Shown here: piece after piece, positions 11,544 to 22,664 of the stretch
Layout: the number at the start of each line of letters is the position of its first letter
Position numbering within the stretch: the first letter of the stretch is position 1
Source: Liolophura sinensis
Taxonomy: Eukaryota > Mollusca > Polyplacophora > Chitonida > Chitonidae
Direction of reading: 5' to 3'
DNA length: 64,000 bases
Assembly: GCF_032854445.1 (NCBI RefSeq)
Contig: NC_088304.1
Span: 21,031,704 to 21,095,703, forward strand
The notes under the pieces: model-generated
Seen by the model: only the letters and a program-made list of their open reading frames with translations
What the model was told of the DNA's origin: nothing
Database searches by the model: none
Made by a program: the position numbers and the translations under genes

Positions 11544-12389
11544 ATGGAAGCTTTCAGATCAGCTCACTTGATTGTGGACTGTTGTCAGAAGTGGACAGGG
11601 AATGATGAAATTTTGTCCCCCGGTAGATTTTCAACTCATTACACAAACGAAGGAATCTGTTCCTCTGAAAGACAGTGGCAGCAAGAAGAAGTTTTCGCCG
11701 GATTGCCAGAGCAGAATCAGGGAGTCTTTAACATATCTAAACCACCAGCCTGTGAGATGGCGGCAGATCTCAACGGTTGGTTATTTGCCGACGAGGGAAA
11801 TGGTTTTAAGTCAGATAGACAACTGCTGGATAGAACTGATTCTTTGGAAATAAAACGCTCTGGACGAAAAAGAAAGTTGAGCCAGTCTTCGGACAGAAAT
11901 TTGCGTCGGAGTGATTACCAGACGCCGGTGAGCACTGAACCGGAAGTTTTGCCCTCACTCTACCCTCTGGAATCATGGGTAGACAGACTGCCTTCTATAT
12001 ATCGGCCTGATAACATCCCTAATTGCTCGATGACCGCGAGCTACAAAGACAATTTCTCAGAGATAACCTGTTCACCATATAATCATAGTCTTTGCGCTCC
12101 CACCAACGAGATAAAGTCAAGGACAAAGAGAGTCAAGAAGAGGAAGCCACAGACATCATCTCAGAGGAAAGCAGCCACGCTCAGGGAGAGAAAACGGACA
12201 GAGGGCCTAAAAACCGCCTTCCAGGACCTCAAAGAAAATGTACCCACGTTTTCTTATGAAACAGACTTGACCCGACTGGAGACGCTCAGGTTAGCCGTCA
12301 AGTACATCGGGTTCCTCTCGGACGTTCTGAATGGACAACATCCAGACCACGTGGTACTTTATACGAATCATATGGATATGCCTCTATAG
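11544..12389 (+). CDS. bHLH-2: basic helix-loop-helix transcription factor (Fer3/PTF1-like domain)
   Basis: Intronless, 281 codons. The start is the ATG in a strong ACCATGG context. The open frame extends 7 codons upstream but has no other ATG, and this start matches the lengths of the paralogues. The acidic, serine-rich N-terminal half is unrecognised. GRKRK is at about 105-109, a basic patch at 191-203, and the bHLH at about 208-262. The basic region reads ATLRERKRTEGL (Thr where the other copies have Ile) and the loop VPTFSYE, followed by LTRLETLRLAVKYIGFLSDVL. Its role should be a nuclear E-box-binding regulator (family knowledge). Its closest relative is bHLH-3: 23 amino-acid differences but only 6 silent codon changes. 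It keeps the full upstream E-box module, so it is more likely than bHLH-3 to retain ancestral expression. Confidence 0.87.
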   Translation: MEAFRSAHLIVDCCQKWTGNDEILSPGRFSTHYTNEGICSSERQWQQEEVFAGLPEQNQGVFNISKPPACEMAADLNGWLFADEGNGFKSDRQLLDRTDSLEIKRSGRKRKLSQSSDRNLRRSDYQTPVSTEPEVLPSLYPLESWVDRLPSIYRPDNIPNCSMTASYKDNFSEITCSPYNHSLCAPTNEIKSRTKRVKKRKPQTSSQRKAATLRERKRTEGLKTAFQDLKENVPTFSYETDLTRLETLRLAVKYIGFLSDVLNGQHPDHVVLYTNHMDMPL

Positions 12390-12583
12390 CTTCTCGATAA
12401 GCTTATTTACGTATTTTATAGTATTTTATTATTTATGTCTTTCTTTAGAGAGCCTAACGGAAAGTGCTTTAGGTTCTTGCATCTGGCTGTGTGAGACCTG
12501 ATAGAATTCATGTATCTACTTGAAAATTGATGGGACTGGAATTCGTAGACATGGAGGCCAAACGAGGTCTTCAATCCGACTTG

Positions 12584-12589
12584 AATAAA
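12584..12589 (+). terminator. Candidate polyadenylation signal of bHLH-2
   Basis: AATAAA 195 bp after the stop. It is conserved in the duplicate gene at 17732-17737 at nearly the same distance. Confidence 0.5.
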
Positions 12590-12899
12590 TTGCTTTTACA
12601 TGAACAAATTTATTCTTTGTGTTTTTTTATGTTTTGTTTTGTTTTGTTTGAGTTTATATAAATTTAAAGTCGTGAGTCTTATCATACGTAAAAATAAGTA
12701 AATAAAATAAACACTTTGAAAGTGGCAAGTGATTAAAGAAGAGGAGTGAGTGTTGGTGTGTGAGGGTCGAAATGGTCCGTTGACAATTTACATGTGTATA
12801 GGAATATTTGCTTTTTTCTCGTGATGCCAACGCTTTACTTGTTTGATTCAGAGACGAACCAAATAAAAAAAGTAAATTAAACGTGTACTTTACATCCGT

Positions 12900-13125
12900 A
12901 ATAGTTAGACAGCGCGCTAGCGCGGCGTAGTGACCCAGAAGCCTCCCACCAGTGTGGTCGATGTGAGTCCAGCTCATGCTGGCTTTCTCTCCGGCCGTAT
13001 GTGGGAAGGTTTGTATCAGCCTGCAGATGGTCGTGGGTTTCCCCCAGGCTCTGCCCGGTTTCCTCCGACCATAATGCCAGAAGTGATATATTCTTGAATA
13101 CGGCCTAAAAAAACAATGAAATAAA
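12900..13125 (+). mobile_element. AAAT-tailed tRNA-type SINE (family A), decayed copy
   Basis: Contains the family's landmarks in order: AGCGCGCTAGCG, GTAGTGACCCAG, GCCTCCCACCA, GAGTCCAGCTCATGCTGGC, CTCCGGCCGTATG, GGATGGTCGTGGG-like, GCCCGGTTTCCTCC, CATAATGCC, and ATTCTTGAATACGGC. The head resembles a tRNA promoter. A separate 3' end of the same family follows at 13205-13335, ending in (AAAT)n. Confidence 0.8.
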
Positions 13126-13204
13126 CAAAGAAATCAATACATAAGTACATTAGTAATATTCTTTTATACGTGGGAAAAATCCCTTGTACACATGTAGAAA
13201 TGTT

Positions 13205-13340
13205 TTCCATGTGTTTCTTCCCACTATAGTGCTCGTAAAAGTTAAATATTCGCGAGTTCGGCCTAAAACAACAATCAAATAAATAAATAAATAAAAAATA
13301 AATAAATAAAAAATAAATAAATAAATAAATAATTCAAGTG
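13205..13340 (+). mobile_element. Family A SINE 3' end with (AAAT)n tail
   Basis: Matches the family from CCCACTATAGTGC through AAATATTCGCGAGTTCGGCC to a long (AAAT)n tail. In copy B of the segmental duplication the same fragment is at 18400-18515 with more of its body preserved. Confidence 0.75.
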
Positions 13341-13374
13341 AACTGGGATATATTTCTTTAAACTGAACTAGGGA

Positions 13375-13617
13375 TTATATATCACCAGATGATCGTCTAC
13401 GTTTGCTGATGATAAAAGAGCCGGCTTTATGAAGTTGATTGTTTTTCAACCCTCTGTCTATTGAAGACAACTGACTGTAATCACTTGGCCAAGATCGGCT
13501 TTCTCTATGCTTATAAATACAGGGGTTTACTGAATTTCTTGTATCCACTAGACAGTTCCCATGTGTTTGCTTAAGAAGATTTTTGCCTTGTGGAATGTCC
13601 ACCAGTTTGTACCACAA
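13375..13617 (-). other. Unrecognised 80-codon open frame, shared by both duplicates
   Basis: The minus-strand open frame (VDIPQGKNLLKQTHGNCLVD..., ending RRRSSGDI) is also open in copy B at 18557-18808 (83 codons). I recognise no domain. Openness in both copies is weak evidence because they are recent duplicates. It could be a fragment of a degraded retroelement or an untested exon. Confidence 0.2.
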
Positions 13618-14282
13618 GAAGACAAAGACGCGGAGATAGTTGCATGTGCTAGTAGAACCTGTATGTTTGTGGAACTTTCTTACAAAAAATATACCGAACC
13701 ATTAATTCTACATTTTGGTAGTTTTAGGGTATACCGTTTACAGTGTAACGACTGGTTGAGTTCTGCGCAGAGAAATTGGGCGGAGGAGGGACAGGTGCGA
13801 ACATTGTGAATGGGTTATATTAACGTAGCAAAGGTCAGAGGGAACAAATGTAGCACCTCCACCCCACGCCTTGGTTATGAACGAATTTTCGTAATGTAGA
13901 TCTCAGAGTCAAATTCAAGGTGATTGCAAAGGTAACATCTGTCAGAATATCAGTAGGTCAAGTGTACGGACACAAAATGAAAACAAATTTGGGACAAGAA
14001 ACACATTACCTCAACACAGATATTCAAATTTAGGCGAAGTATACACTGACTAGACAAGGCGTGGAAAATATATATCTTATATCTTAAATGTGTTTGTGAT
14101 GGTATCATCTACTGTTTCATGGCGGACTGTCGCATCTTCTCGATGGATCTGTTCATTAACAGATAAGTACGAATTCCTGGAAAATAACAAGCCATGCATC
14201 AAAGGAAAACTCCCGGTTTCTTTCCTGGGCACGAGTCCATGTGGCGAACATATTTTATCTGGAAAACAGGAAGTATGTGTGT

Positions 14283-14310
14283 TGGGGGGGGGGGGGGGGA
14301 GGGGCGTGGG
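14283..14310. repeat. Poly-G tract
   Basis: A run of 18 G followed by AGGGGCG. It sits exactly where copy A lacks the ~590-bp segment present in copy B, where the same place reads a shorter GGGGGGTTGGGGGAGGGGGC. Confidence 0.8.
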
Positions 14311-14339
14311 TGTCGGGACAGCGCGGGTTCACTGCTCTT

Positions 14340-14722
14340 AATTTTCAGATAGATTTGGTCTTGCTGTTCTTTGATATAAAAATCAAAGGTGTGTTGCTTT
14401 GTTGCTTAATAGTTACTATTACAGAGCTAGCTGATCTGTGACCGAGCAAGAGTTTGAAATCAATGAATTCATTATTCCGGATTTTTTGTTTTACTTTATG
14501 ACTAACAAAAGCATTTATAGGAAATGACTGCAGCACATCTTCAGTTTGCCACGATGGATTATCTGACAATGGGGCAGACGGCTCGCATAGGATTTTTCTG
14601 ATTGAAGAGTTCATAACACTGGCGAAGTTAAGTTCAGGTGAAGCCGTTGCCCCTGGTTCTCCAGGCTGAACGATCAACATACTCATCTCTCGGAGGTTGC
14701 TCTTTTGTTTGGATAGGATCAT
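14340..14722 (-). pseudogene. Retroelement ORF1/gag-like remnant, copy A
   Basis: The minus-strand frame contains FVSHKVKQKIRNNEFIDFKLLL. Its spacing resembles the K-KI-GEFIDF-LL motif seen in ORF1-like proteins of some animal retroelements, perhaps DIRS-like (recalled pattern, not searched). Compared with copy B it lacks the next ~590 bp. No intact gene remains. Confidence 0.35.
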
Positions 14723-14964
14723 GAGTGCTCCGAAGGTTCTGCTTGGGCTGGATCCTGGTAACTGAAACGATGCCCATCTGCTGCGACATGACGATGATTA
14801 CAAAGACGTTCACGTTTGAGTTCATGGGAGTTCCAACAGTACACTTTCCTTCAGTTGATCCGGAGAAAATTGAACCCTAGCAGACTCAGATGAGGATCCC
14901 TCTTCAACCAGAGGACTTTCCCGCTTGGCCTCTACGCTTGATTTATACGCTTGTAAACTTCTTT

Positions 14965-15108
14965 GGTCTGTCAGCAACCTTCGGATGGACGTAGGGTTCT
15001 TCCAAGCTCAGCCGGTTTCCTCGCACCCTAATGCTTGCCGCCGTCATATAAGTGAAATATTCTTGAGTACGGCGTAAAACACCAACCAAATAAATAAATA
15101 AATAATTG
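14965..15108 (+). mobile_element. Family A SINE, 3' part
   Basis: Runs from GCAACCTTCGGATGG through CAGCCGGTTTCCTCGCACC, CCGCCGTCATATAAGTG, ATTCTTGAGTACGGCGTAAA to (AAAT)n. The same insertion is in copy B at 20730-20862, so it predates the segmental duplication. Confidence 0.8.
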
Positions 15109-16080
15109 AAATAAATGTCTTTTATGGCATGATGCCGTGTCTGTAAATAGACATGAGAAGCCCGAAAAAGACATCTGTTCGAGAAGGATATGTTTACGTT
15201 ATAAATAACTTCTGTATGTTATGAAACAAAATCTTCAGACCAACATGCAAACATTTACTCATAACTGGTAAGATCGTACTTATAACCAAGTCAGCCAGTA
15301 TGTGAGTACCCCATATGAGGTTACACACTGAACTGACAGTTATAAAAGGATCACGCAAAGTTTGTTGCGTTATAATTGGGAAGAGATATAACAAGTCTCT
15401 GACATGGGTTAAATTATCCATAGCATTACTCAGTACCTAAAATATATAACCAGTGTCTGTATACAATGTACAGGTGATGAACAATATATACATAACCCCC
15501 CGACTCAACGTCACAATGTGACGAATAGGGACAACAGCATGGAATAATTAAGGCCGACTTACTGAACAAGTACAACTGTAACCACTTGGTCACAATGTGG
15601 CATCAAGCAGGACCCCTGCTTCAGTATGGTTGACTGGCAGCATCATTAAAATTGCACTATAACCATAACAATACAGACTACAACAATAGGTATGCTCTTT
15701 TTGCATAAACACCAGCGAATTACGGTTTATAACATGCGCAAACGGGCTACTGTTATCATATGTAACTTGCAGAAGTGGATGTCCAAAAATGTCACAAAAC
15801 AGCTCATACATTAGAGTTGACAGATATTTATCACGCCAAAGATGTGACAGCAAAAAGGCGCTGTGAATTAGGCCTGTTATATTTAATTTACATGTATATA
15901 GTAAATATGTACAGCAAGGTGGTCTTATAGAATGAAAACATACACATCTATGTATTTAAGTGCACCTATAAGCGACTGGATGCGCATGCAGTTACCCTAC
16001 AGAAAAACATTTCATCAATGATGGAGAGAGAAGACACAACCACTTGCAACACTAAGTTCAGGTAAACATCACTGTCCCTC
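15109..16080. other. No gene seen (duplicated as 20863-22200)
   Basis: Single-copy-looking AT-rich DNA inside the segmental duplication. Only short open frames are present, each matched in the other copy by recent duplication. No domain is recognised. Confidence 0.4.
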
Positions 16081-16088
16081 ATAGAACT

Positions 16089-16236
<148 letters not shown>

Positions 16237-16569
16237 GTCCACAATGATCATTCAAGTGAAGGCCATCACTGACTAAGCAAACATTCTTTGGGCTCTAAAA
16301 AACCTGTGTGTTTCCAAAAAAGGGTGTACGTTTTTATATCTATATATCTATTATATATGGCACAGCAGTTCATTGGAATGACTGAATTTTGCATTATACC
16401 TCATGGGACATTTAGCACGATACATTAGCTGAAAAATAACGGTGTGTTTAACACTACATCCTTCAGTCAAATATGAAGCGAGTGACAGCAATTTATTTGT
16501 GAGTTGTTCTGAAGAGAAAAAAACGCTTTGCACAGATCATTTTCCCAAGTTGAACAATGATCGTGCCAG

Positions 16570-16593
16570 AAGTGCTTACCAATGTAAGCACTT
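16570..16593. repeat. Hairpin at the duplication junction
   Basis: AAGTGCTTAC-CAAT-GTAAGCACTT: perfect 10-bp arms and a 4-base loop. The 19 bases between the end of copy A and the start of copy B (16573-16591) lie entirely within it, so it is junction filler and belongs to neither copy. Confidence 0.85.
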
Positions 16594-16615
16594 GCGACAA
16601 GAAATAGTGTACATG

Positions 16616-16622
16616 TATAAAT
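16616..16622 (+). promoter_or_regulatory. TATA box of bHLH-3
   Basis: TATAAAT in ACATGTATAAATGGG, 68 bp before the ATG. It is the only recognisable part of the family promoter left at this gene. Confidence 0.65.
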
Positions 16623-16689
16623 GGGTGGATTTGCTCAGCTTAAGGTCAAACCCCTCCGACTCGGCAAATGGTTATCACCACATTTGACC

Positions 16690-17535
16690 ATGGAAGCTTT
16701 CAGATCAGCTCACTTGATTGTGGACTGTTGTCAGAAGTTGACAGAGAATGATGAAATTTTGTCCCCCGATAGATTTTCAACTCATTACACAAACGAAGGA
16801 ATCTGTTCCTCTGAAAGACAGTGGCAGCGAGAAGAACTTTTCGCCGGATTCCCAGAGCAGAATCAGGGTGTCTTTAACATATCTAAACCATCAGCCTGTG
16901 AGATGACGGCAGATTTCAACGGTTGGTTATTTGCCGACGAGGGCAATGGTTTTAAGTCAGATAGACAACTGCTGGATAGAACTGATTCTTTGGAAATAAA
17001 ACGCTCTGGACGAAAAAGAAAGTTGAGTCAGTCTTCGGACAGAAATTTGCGTCGGAGTGATTACCAGACGCCGGTGAGCACTGAACCGGAAGTTTTGTCC
17101 TCACTCTACCCTCTGGAATCATGGGTAGACACACTGCCTTCTATATCCCGGCCTGATAACATCTCTAATTACTCGATGACCGCGAGCTACGAAGACAATT
17201 CCTCAGAGATAACCTGTCCACCGTATAATCATAGTCTTTGCGCTCCCACCAACGAGATAAAGTCAACGACAAAGAGAGTCAAGAAGAGGAAGCCACAGAC
17301 ATCATCTCAGAGGAAAGCAGCCACGCTCAGGGAGAGAAGAAGGATAGAGGGCCTAAAAACCGCCTTCCAGAACCTCAAAGAAAATGTACCCACGTTTTCT
17401 TATGAAACAGACTTGACCCGACTGGAGACGCTCAGGTTAGCCGTCAAGTACATCGGGTTCCTCTCGGACGTTCTGAATGGACAACATCCAGACCACGTGA
17501 TACTTTATACGCATCATATGGATATGCCTTTATAG
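16690..17535 (+). CDS. bHLH-3: basic helix-loop-helix transcription factor (Fer3/PTF1-like domain)
   Basis: Intronless, 281 codons, with an ACCATGG start. The open frame runs 23 codons further upstream, including an ATG-like frame through the TATA region, but the conserved family start is here. Basic region ATLRERRRIEGL, loop VPTFSYE, helix 2 LTRLETLRLAVKYIGFLSDVL; the bHLH spans about residues 208-262. It differs from bHLH-2 at 23 residues, spread over the N-terminal half, the linker and the basic region/helix 1. Helix 2 is unchanged. All diagnostic DNA-contact residues are kept, so it is probably still a DNA-binding protein, but its regulatory region was cut short by the duplication breakpoint. 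It may be expressed differently or be on the way to decay (inference). Confidence 0.85.
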   Translation: MEAFRSAHLIVDCCQKLTENDEILSPDRFSTHYTNEGICSSERQWQREELFAGFPEQNQGVFNISKPSACEMTADFNGWLFADEGNGFKSDRQLLDRTDSLEIKRSGRKRKLSQSSDRNLRRSDYQTPVSTEPEVLSSLYPLESWVDTLPSISRPDNISNYSMTASYEDNSSEITCPPYNHSLCAPTNEIKSTTKRVKKRKPQTSSQRKAATLRERRRIEGLKTAFQNLKENVPTFSYETDLTRLETLRLAVKYIGFLSDVLNGQHPDHVILYTHHMDMPL

Positions 17536-17731
17536 CTTCTCGATCAGCTTATTTTACGTATTTTATAGTATTTTATTATTTATGTCTTTCTTTAGAGAGC
17601 CTAACGGAAAGTGCTTTTAGGTTCTTGCATCTGGCTGTGTGAGACCTGATAGATTTCATGTATCTACTTGAAATTTGATGGGACTGGAATTCTTATATAT
17701 GGAAGCCAAACGAGGTCTTCAATCCGACTTG

Positions 17732-17737
17732 AATAAA
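17732..17737 (+). terminator. Candidate polyadenylation signal of bHLH-3
   Basis: AATAAA 197 bp after the stop, in the same sequence context as for bHLH-2. Confidence 0.5.
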
Positions 17738-18054
17738 TTGCTTTAACATGAACAAATTTATTCTTTGTGTTTTTTATGTTCTGCGTTGTTTGAGTTTATA
17801 TAAATTTAAAGTCGTGAGTCTTATCATACGTAAAAATAAATAAATAAAATAAACACTTGAAGGCGGCAAGTGTTTAAAGAAGAGGAGTGAGGGGGTGAGG
17901 GTTGGTTTGTGAGGGTCGACAGGTCCATTGGCAATTTACATGTGTACAGGAATATTTGCTTTTTGTCGTGAAGCCAACGCTTTACTTGTTTGATTCAGAG
18001 ACGAACCAATAAAAAAAGTAAATTAAACGTGTACTTTACATCAGTAATAGTTAG

Positions 18055-18150
18055 ATAGCGCGCTAGCGGGGCGTAGTGACCCAGAGGCCTCCCACCAGTG
18101 TGGTCGCTGTGAGTCCAGCTCATGCTGGCTTTCTCTCCGGCCGTATGAGG
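18055..18150 (+). mobile_element. Family A SINE head, copy B
   Basis: Matches the copy-A SINE at 12900 from AGCGCGCTAGCG to TCTCCGGCCGTATG, and then breaks into a TG microsatellite (about 18152-18190) and unrelated sequence. The SINE body resumes at about 18345. Confidence 0.75.
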
Positions 18151-18151
18151 G

Positions 18152-18190
18152 AAGTGTGTGTGTGTGTGTCTGTGTGTGTGTGTGTGTATA
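18152..18190. repeat. (TG)n microsatellite
   Basis: Interrupted TG/GT repeat of about 38 bp, present only in copy B. Confidence 0.9.
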
Positions 18191-18344
18191 TATTAGCATT
18201 CATTTGTAATTAGAGAACACATATGGTTAGTGTCGTCACGACATGACTGCTTTTTTGCTGATGAAGAATATCTGGCCGTTTTTACAAATGTTCACGTCCA
18301 AATAAGACGTGGCATCTTGGGGATTGATAGTTTCCTTTAATTAA

Positions 18345-18515
18345 CTGCGGCCGTAAGTGAGAAGGTGTTCTAGCAGCCTGCGGATGGTCATGGCTTTCCC
18401 CGAGGTTCTGCCCGGTTTCCTCCCACTATAGTGCTGCCCGCCGTGGTAAAAGTTAAATATTCCTCGAGTCGGCGTAAAGCAACAATCAAATAAATAAATA
18501 AATAAAATAAATAAT
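18345..18515 (+). mobile_element. Family A SINE body and (AAAT)n tail, copy B
   Basis: Contains GCGGCCGTAAGTGAG, CAGCCTGCGGATGGTCATGG, GCCCGGTTTCCTCCCAC, GCCGCCGTGGTAAAAG and an (AAAT)n tail. It corresponds to 13205-13340 in copy A. Confidence 0.75.
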
Positions 18516-19494
18516 TCAAGTGAACTGGGATATATTTCTTTAAACTGAACTAGGGATTATATATCACCAGATGATCGTCTACGTTTGCTGATGATAAAAG
18601 AGCCGGATTTATGAAGTTGATTGTTTTTCAACCCACTGTCTATTGAAGACAACTGGCTGTAATCACTTGGCCAAGATCGGCTTTCTCTATGCTTATAAAT
18701 ACAGGCGTTTACTGAATTTCGTGTATAAACTAGACAGTTTCCATGTGTTTGCTTAAGAAGATGTTCGCCTTGTGGAATGTCCACCAGTTTTGTGCCACAA
18801 GAAAACAAAGACGCGAAGATAGTTGCATGTGCTAGTAGAACCTGTGTGCTTGTGAAACTTTCTTACAAAAAATATACCGAACCATTAATTCTACATTTTG
18901 GTAGTTTTAGGGTATACCGTTTACAGTGTAACGACTGGTTGAGTTTCTGCGCAGAGAATTTGGGCGGGAAGAGGGAGAGGGACAGGTGCGAACATTGTGA
19001 ATGGGTATATTAACGTAGCAAAGGTCAGAGGAACGAAATCGAGATTGGCAAATGTAGCACCTCCACCCCACGCCATGGTTATGAACGAATTTCCGTAATG
19101 TAGATCTCAGAGTCAAATTCAAGGTGATTGCAAAGGTAACATCTGTCAGAATATTAGTAGATTAAGTGTACGAACACAAAATAAAAACAAATTTAGGACA
19201 AGAAACACATCATCTCAACAGAGATATTCAAATTTAGGCGAAGTATACACTGACTAGACAAGGCGTGGAAAATATATATCTTAAATCTGTTTGTAATAGT
19301 ATCATCTAGTGTTTCATGGCGGACTGTCGCATCTTCTCGATGGATCTGTTCATTAACAGATAAGTACGAATTTCTGGGAAATAACAAGCCATGCATCAAA
19401 GGAAAACTCCCGGTTTCTTTCTTTGGCACGAGTCCATGTGGCGAACATATCTTATCTGGAAAACAGAAAGTATGTGTGTTGGGGGGTTGGGGGA

Positions 19495-20480
19495 GGGGGC
19501 GGAGGTGTCTGTTATTTCTCTTTCTAATTTAACTTCAACACTTTGCTGACTTTTGCCTAGAATACAGATTGAAAAACCATGAGTAAAATCATATATGATT
19601 TGCAAGGACTGCATTAAACGAGTCTTATAAAGATTTGTTAGTTTTACTGGAGTTGGAATTACCGACGGGTTTATAATCTCTGTTACAGGATGTTGAAGCA
19701 TGTAACTGGCCACATTTATTACATTCGTGTCCAAACCGACAATTCTATGCTTGATATCTACCTGACTGAAGGGCGGCCCAGCAGTAGCCCTTGGAATAAA
19801 ATCGACTCTTGTCTGAGAATTGTGTGTTCGTGTTAAAGGGTTGCCATTATCTGATCTCCGTGACATTGTAGTAGCGCGAAGCCATATCTCCATGTGAGGA
19901 ACGTGCCATGCAAGAGATTGGTTGTTTGCCTTGAGTGTTCTGAAATAATCATTGTAAAACCTTGCAGCGGAAATGGAAAAACGAGTGGCAATATTGTGAT
20001 CTATAGATCCGTATTTCCTCAAAACCGGAGCGTCGCTGGGAGTTTTCTTCGTTATAAAAGGTAATAAAGATGACGAAAGCGCGGGTTCACTGCTCTTAAT
20101 TTCAGATAGATTTGGTGTTGCTGTTTTTTGATATCGAAATCGAAGGTGTGTTGCTTTGTTGCTTAATAGTTACTATCATGGAGGTATTTGATCTGTGACC
20201 GAGCAAGAGTTTGGAAATCAATGAATTCATTATTCTGGATTTTTTTGTTTTACTTTATGACTAACAAAAGCATTTATAGGAAATGACTGCAGCACATCTT
20301 CAGTTTGCCACGATGGATTATCTGACAATGGGGCAGACGGCTCGCATAGGATTTTTCTGATTGAAGAGTTCATAACACTGGCGAAGTTAAAGTTCAGGTG
20401 AAGCCGTTGCCCCTGGTTCTCCAGGCTGAACGATCAACATACTCATCTCTCGGAGGTTGCTCTTTTGTTTGGATAGGATC
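19495..20480 (-). pseudogene. Retroelement ORF1/gag-like remnant, copy B (longer)
   Basis: Minus strand. The upstream part (20230-20480) matches the copy-A remnant with a K-KIRNNEFIDF-like motif. The downstream part (open frame 19396-20022) contains FYNDYFRTLKANNQSLAW-x(4)-HMEIWLRA. This resembles the YDE-FR...W...ELW-RA pattern that follows it in ORF1-like proteins of some animal retroelements (family recalled, not searched). The order fits one decayed coding region broken by stops and frameshifts. Copy A has lost the middle ~590 bp. Confidence 0.4.
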
Positions 20481-20729
20481 ATGAGTGCTCCGAAGGTTCT
20501 GCTTGGGCTGGATCCAGGTAACTGAAAACGATGCCCATCTGCTGCGACATGACGATGATTACAAAGACGTTCACGTTTGAGTTCATGGGAGTTCCAACAG
20601 TACACTTTCCTTCAGTTGATCCGGAGAAAATTGAACCCTAGCAGACTCAGATGAGGATCCCTCTTCAACCAGAGGACTTTCCCGCTTGGCCTCTACGCTT
20701 GATTTATACGCTTGTAAACTTCTTTGGTC

Positions 20730-20862
20730 TGTCAGCAACCTTCGGATGGACGTAGGGTTCTTCCAAGCTCAGCCGGTTTCCTCGCACCCTAATGCTTGCC
20801 GCCGTCATATAAGTGAAATATTCTTGAGTACGGCGTAAAACACCAACCAAATAAATAAATAA
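20730..20862 (+). mobile_element. Family A SINE, 3' part, copy B
   Basis: Direct counterpart of 14965-15108, with the same GCAACCTTCGGATGG to (AAAT)n structure and a slightly shorter tail. Confidence 0.8.
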
Positions 20863-21253
20863 TTGAAATAAATGTCTTTTATGCCATGATGCCGTGTCTG
20901 TAAATAGACATGAGAGAAGCCCAAAAAGACATCTGTTCGAGAAGGATATGTTTACGTTATAAATAACTTCTGTATGTTATGAAACAAAATGTTCAGACCA
21001 CCATGCTAACATTTACTCATAACTGGTAAGATCGTACTTCTAACCAAGTCAGCCAGTATGTGAGTACCCCATATGAGGTTACACACTGAACTGACAGTTA
21101 TAAAAGGATCACGCAAAGTTTGTTGCATTATAATTGGGAAGAGATATAACAAGTCTCTGACATGGGTTAAATTATCCATAGCATTACCCAGTACCTAAAA
21201 TATATAACCAGTGTCTGTATACAATGTACAGGTGATGAACCAACGTCACAATG

Positions 21254-21617
21254 ACCGGCCCGGATAGCATAGTTGGTAGAGCGTCCGCTTCGGGACCGGT
21301 AGATCCAGGATCAATCCTTGATCGAGTCACACCTAAGACTTTAAAAGAGGAAGTTGTAACTTCCTCGCTTGGCGTTCAGCATGAAGGGGATAGTGCAACG
21401 ACTAGTTGACCCGTATCAGTATAATGGCTCGGGCGGGGTTGGCTTACTTGCCTTCGGTAAGTCGTTTCAGTGAAGCAGCACTAAATAAAAGAGCGGCGGA
21501 AATCCGTCCTGCAACAAGGAGGCACATTACACGTACATGCACCCTAAGGGTTCCATCGTCGTCATATGACTGAAAAATTGTTGAGTACGACGTTAAACCC
21601 CAAGCACTCACTCACTC
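21254..21617 (+). mobile_element. CACT-tailed tRNA-type SINE (family B), near full length
   Basis: The head has pol III A-box-like TAGCATAGTTGGTAGAGCG and B-box-like GGATCAATCC. The body includes CACACCTAAGAC, AGGGGATAGTGCAACGAC, GACCCGTATCAGTATAATGG and GTCATATGACTGAAAAATTG. The tail is GACGTTAAACCCCAAG and repeated CACT. It interrupts sequence that is continuous at the matching site in copy A (near 15490-15530). It is flanked by an imperfect duplication of ACGTCACAATG, so it inserted after the segmental duplication. Confidence 0.88.
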
Positions 21618-22198
21618 AACGACAATGTGACAAATAGGGACAACAGCATTGAATAATTAAGGCCGACTTACTGAACAAGTACAACTGTAACCACTTGGTC
21701 ACAATGTGGCATCAAACAGGACCCCTGCTTCAGTATTGTTGACTGGCAGCATCATTAAAATTGCACTATAACCATAACAATACAGACTACAACAATGGGT
21801 ATGCTCTTTTTCCATAAACACCAGCGAATTACAGTTTATAACATGCGCAAAACGGGCTATTGTTATCATATGTAACTTGCAGAAGTGGATGTCCAAAAAT
21901 GTCACAAAACAGCTCATACATTAGAGTTGACAGATATTTATCACGCCAAAGATGTGACAGCAAAAAGGCGCTGTGAATTAGGCCCGTTATATTTAATTTA
22001 CATGTATATAGTAAATATGTACAGCAAGGTGGTCTTATGGAATGAAAACATACATGTCTATGTATTTAAGTGCACCTATAAGCGACTGGATGCGCACGCA
22101 GTTACCCTACAGAAAAACATTTCATCAGTGATGGAGAGAGAAGACACAATCACTTGCAACACTAAGTTCAGGTAAACATCACTGTCCCTCATAGAACT

Positions 22199-22327
<129 letters not shown>

Positions 22328-22664
22328 CCACAATGATCATTCAAGTGAAGGCCATCACTGACTAAGCAAACATTCTGTGGGCTCTAAAAAACCTGTGTGT
22401 TTCCAAAAAAGGGTGTACGTTTTTATATCTATATATCTATTATATATGGCACAGCAGTTCATTGGAATGACTGAATTTTGCATTATACCGCATGGGACAT
22501 TTAGCACGATACATTAGCTGAAAAATAACGGTGTGTTTAACACTACATCCTTCAGTCAAATATGAAGCGAGTGACAGCAAATTATTTGTGAGTTGTTCTG
22601 GAGAGAAAAAAAAAACGCTTTGCACAGATCATTTTCCCAAGTTGAACAATGCTCGTGCCAGAAG

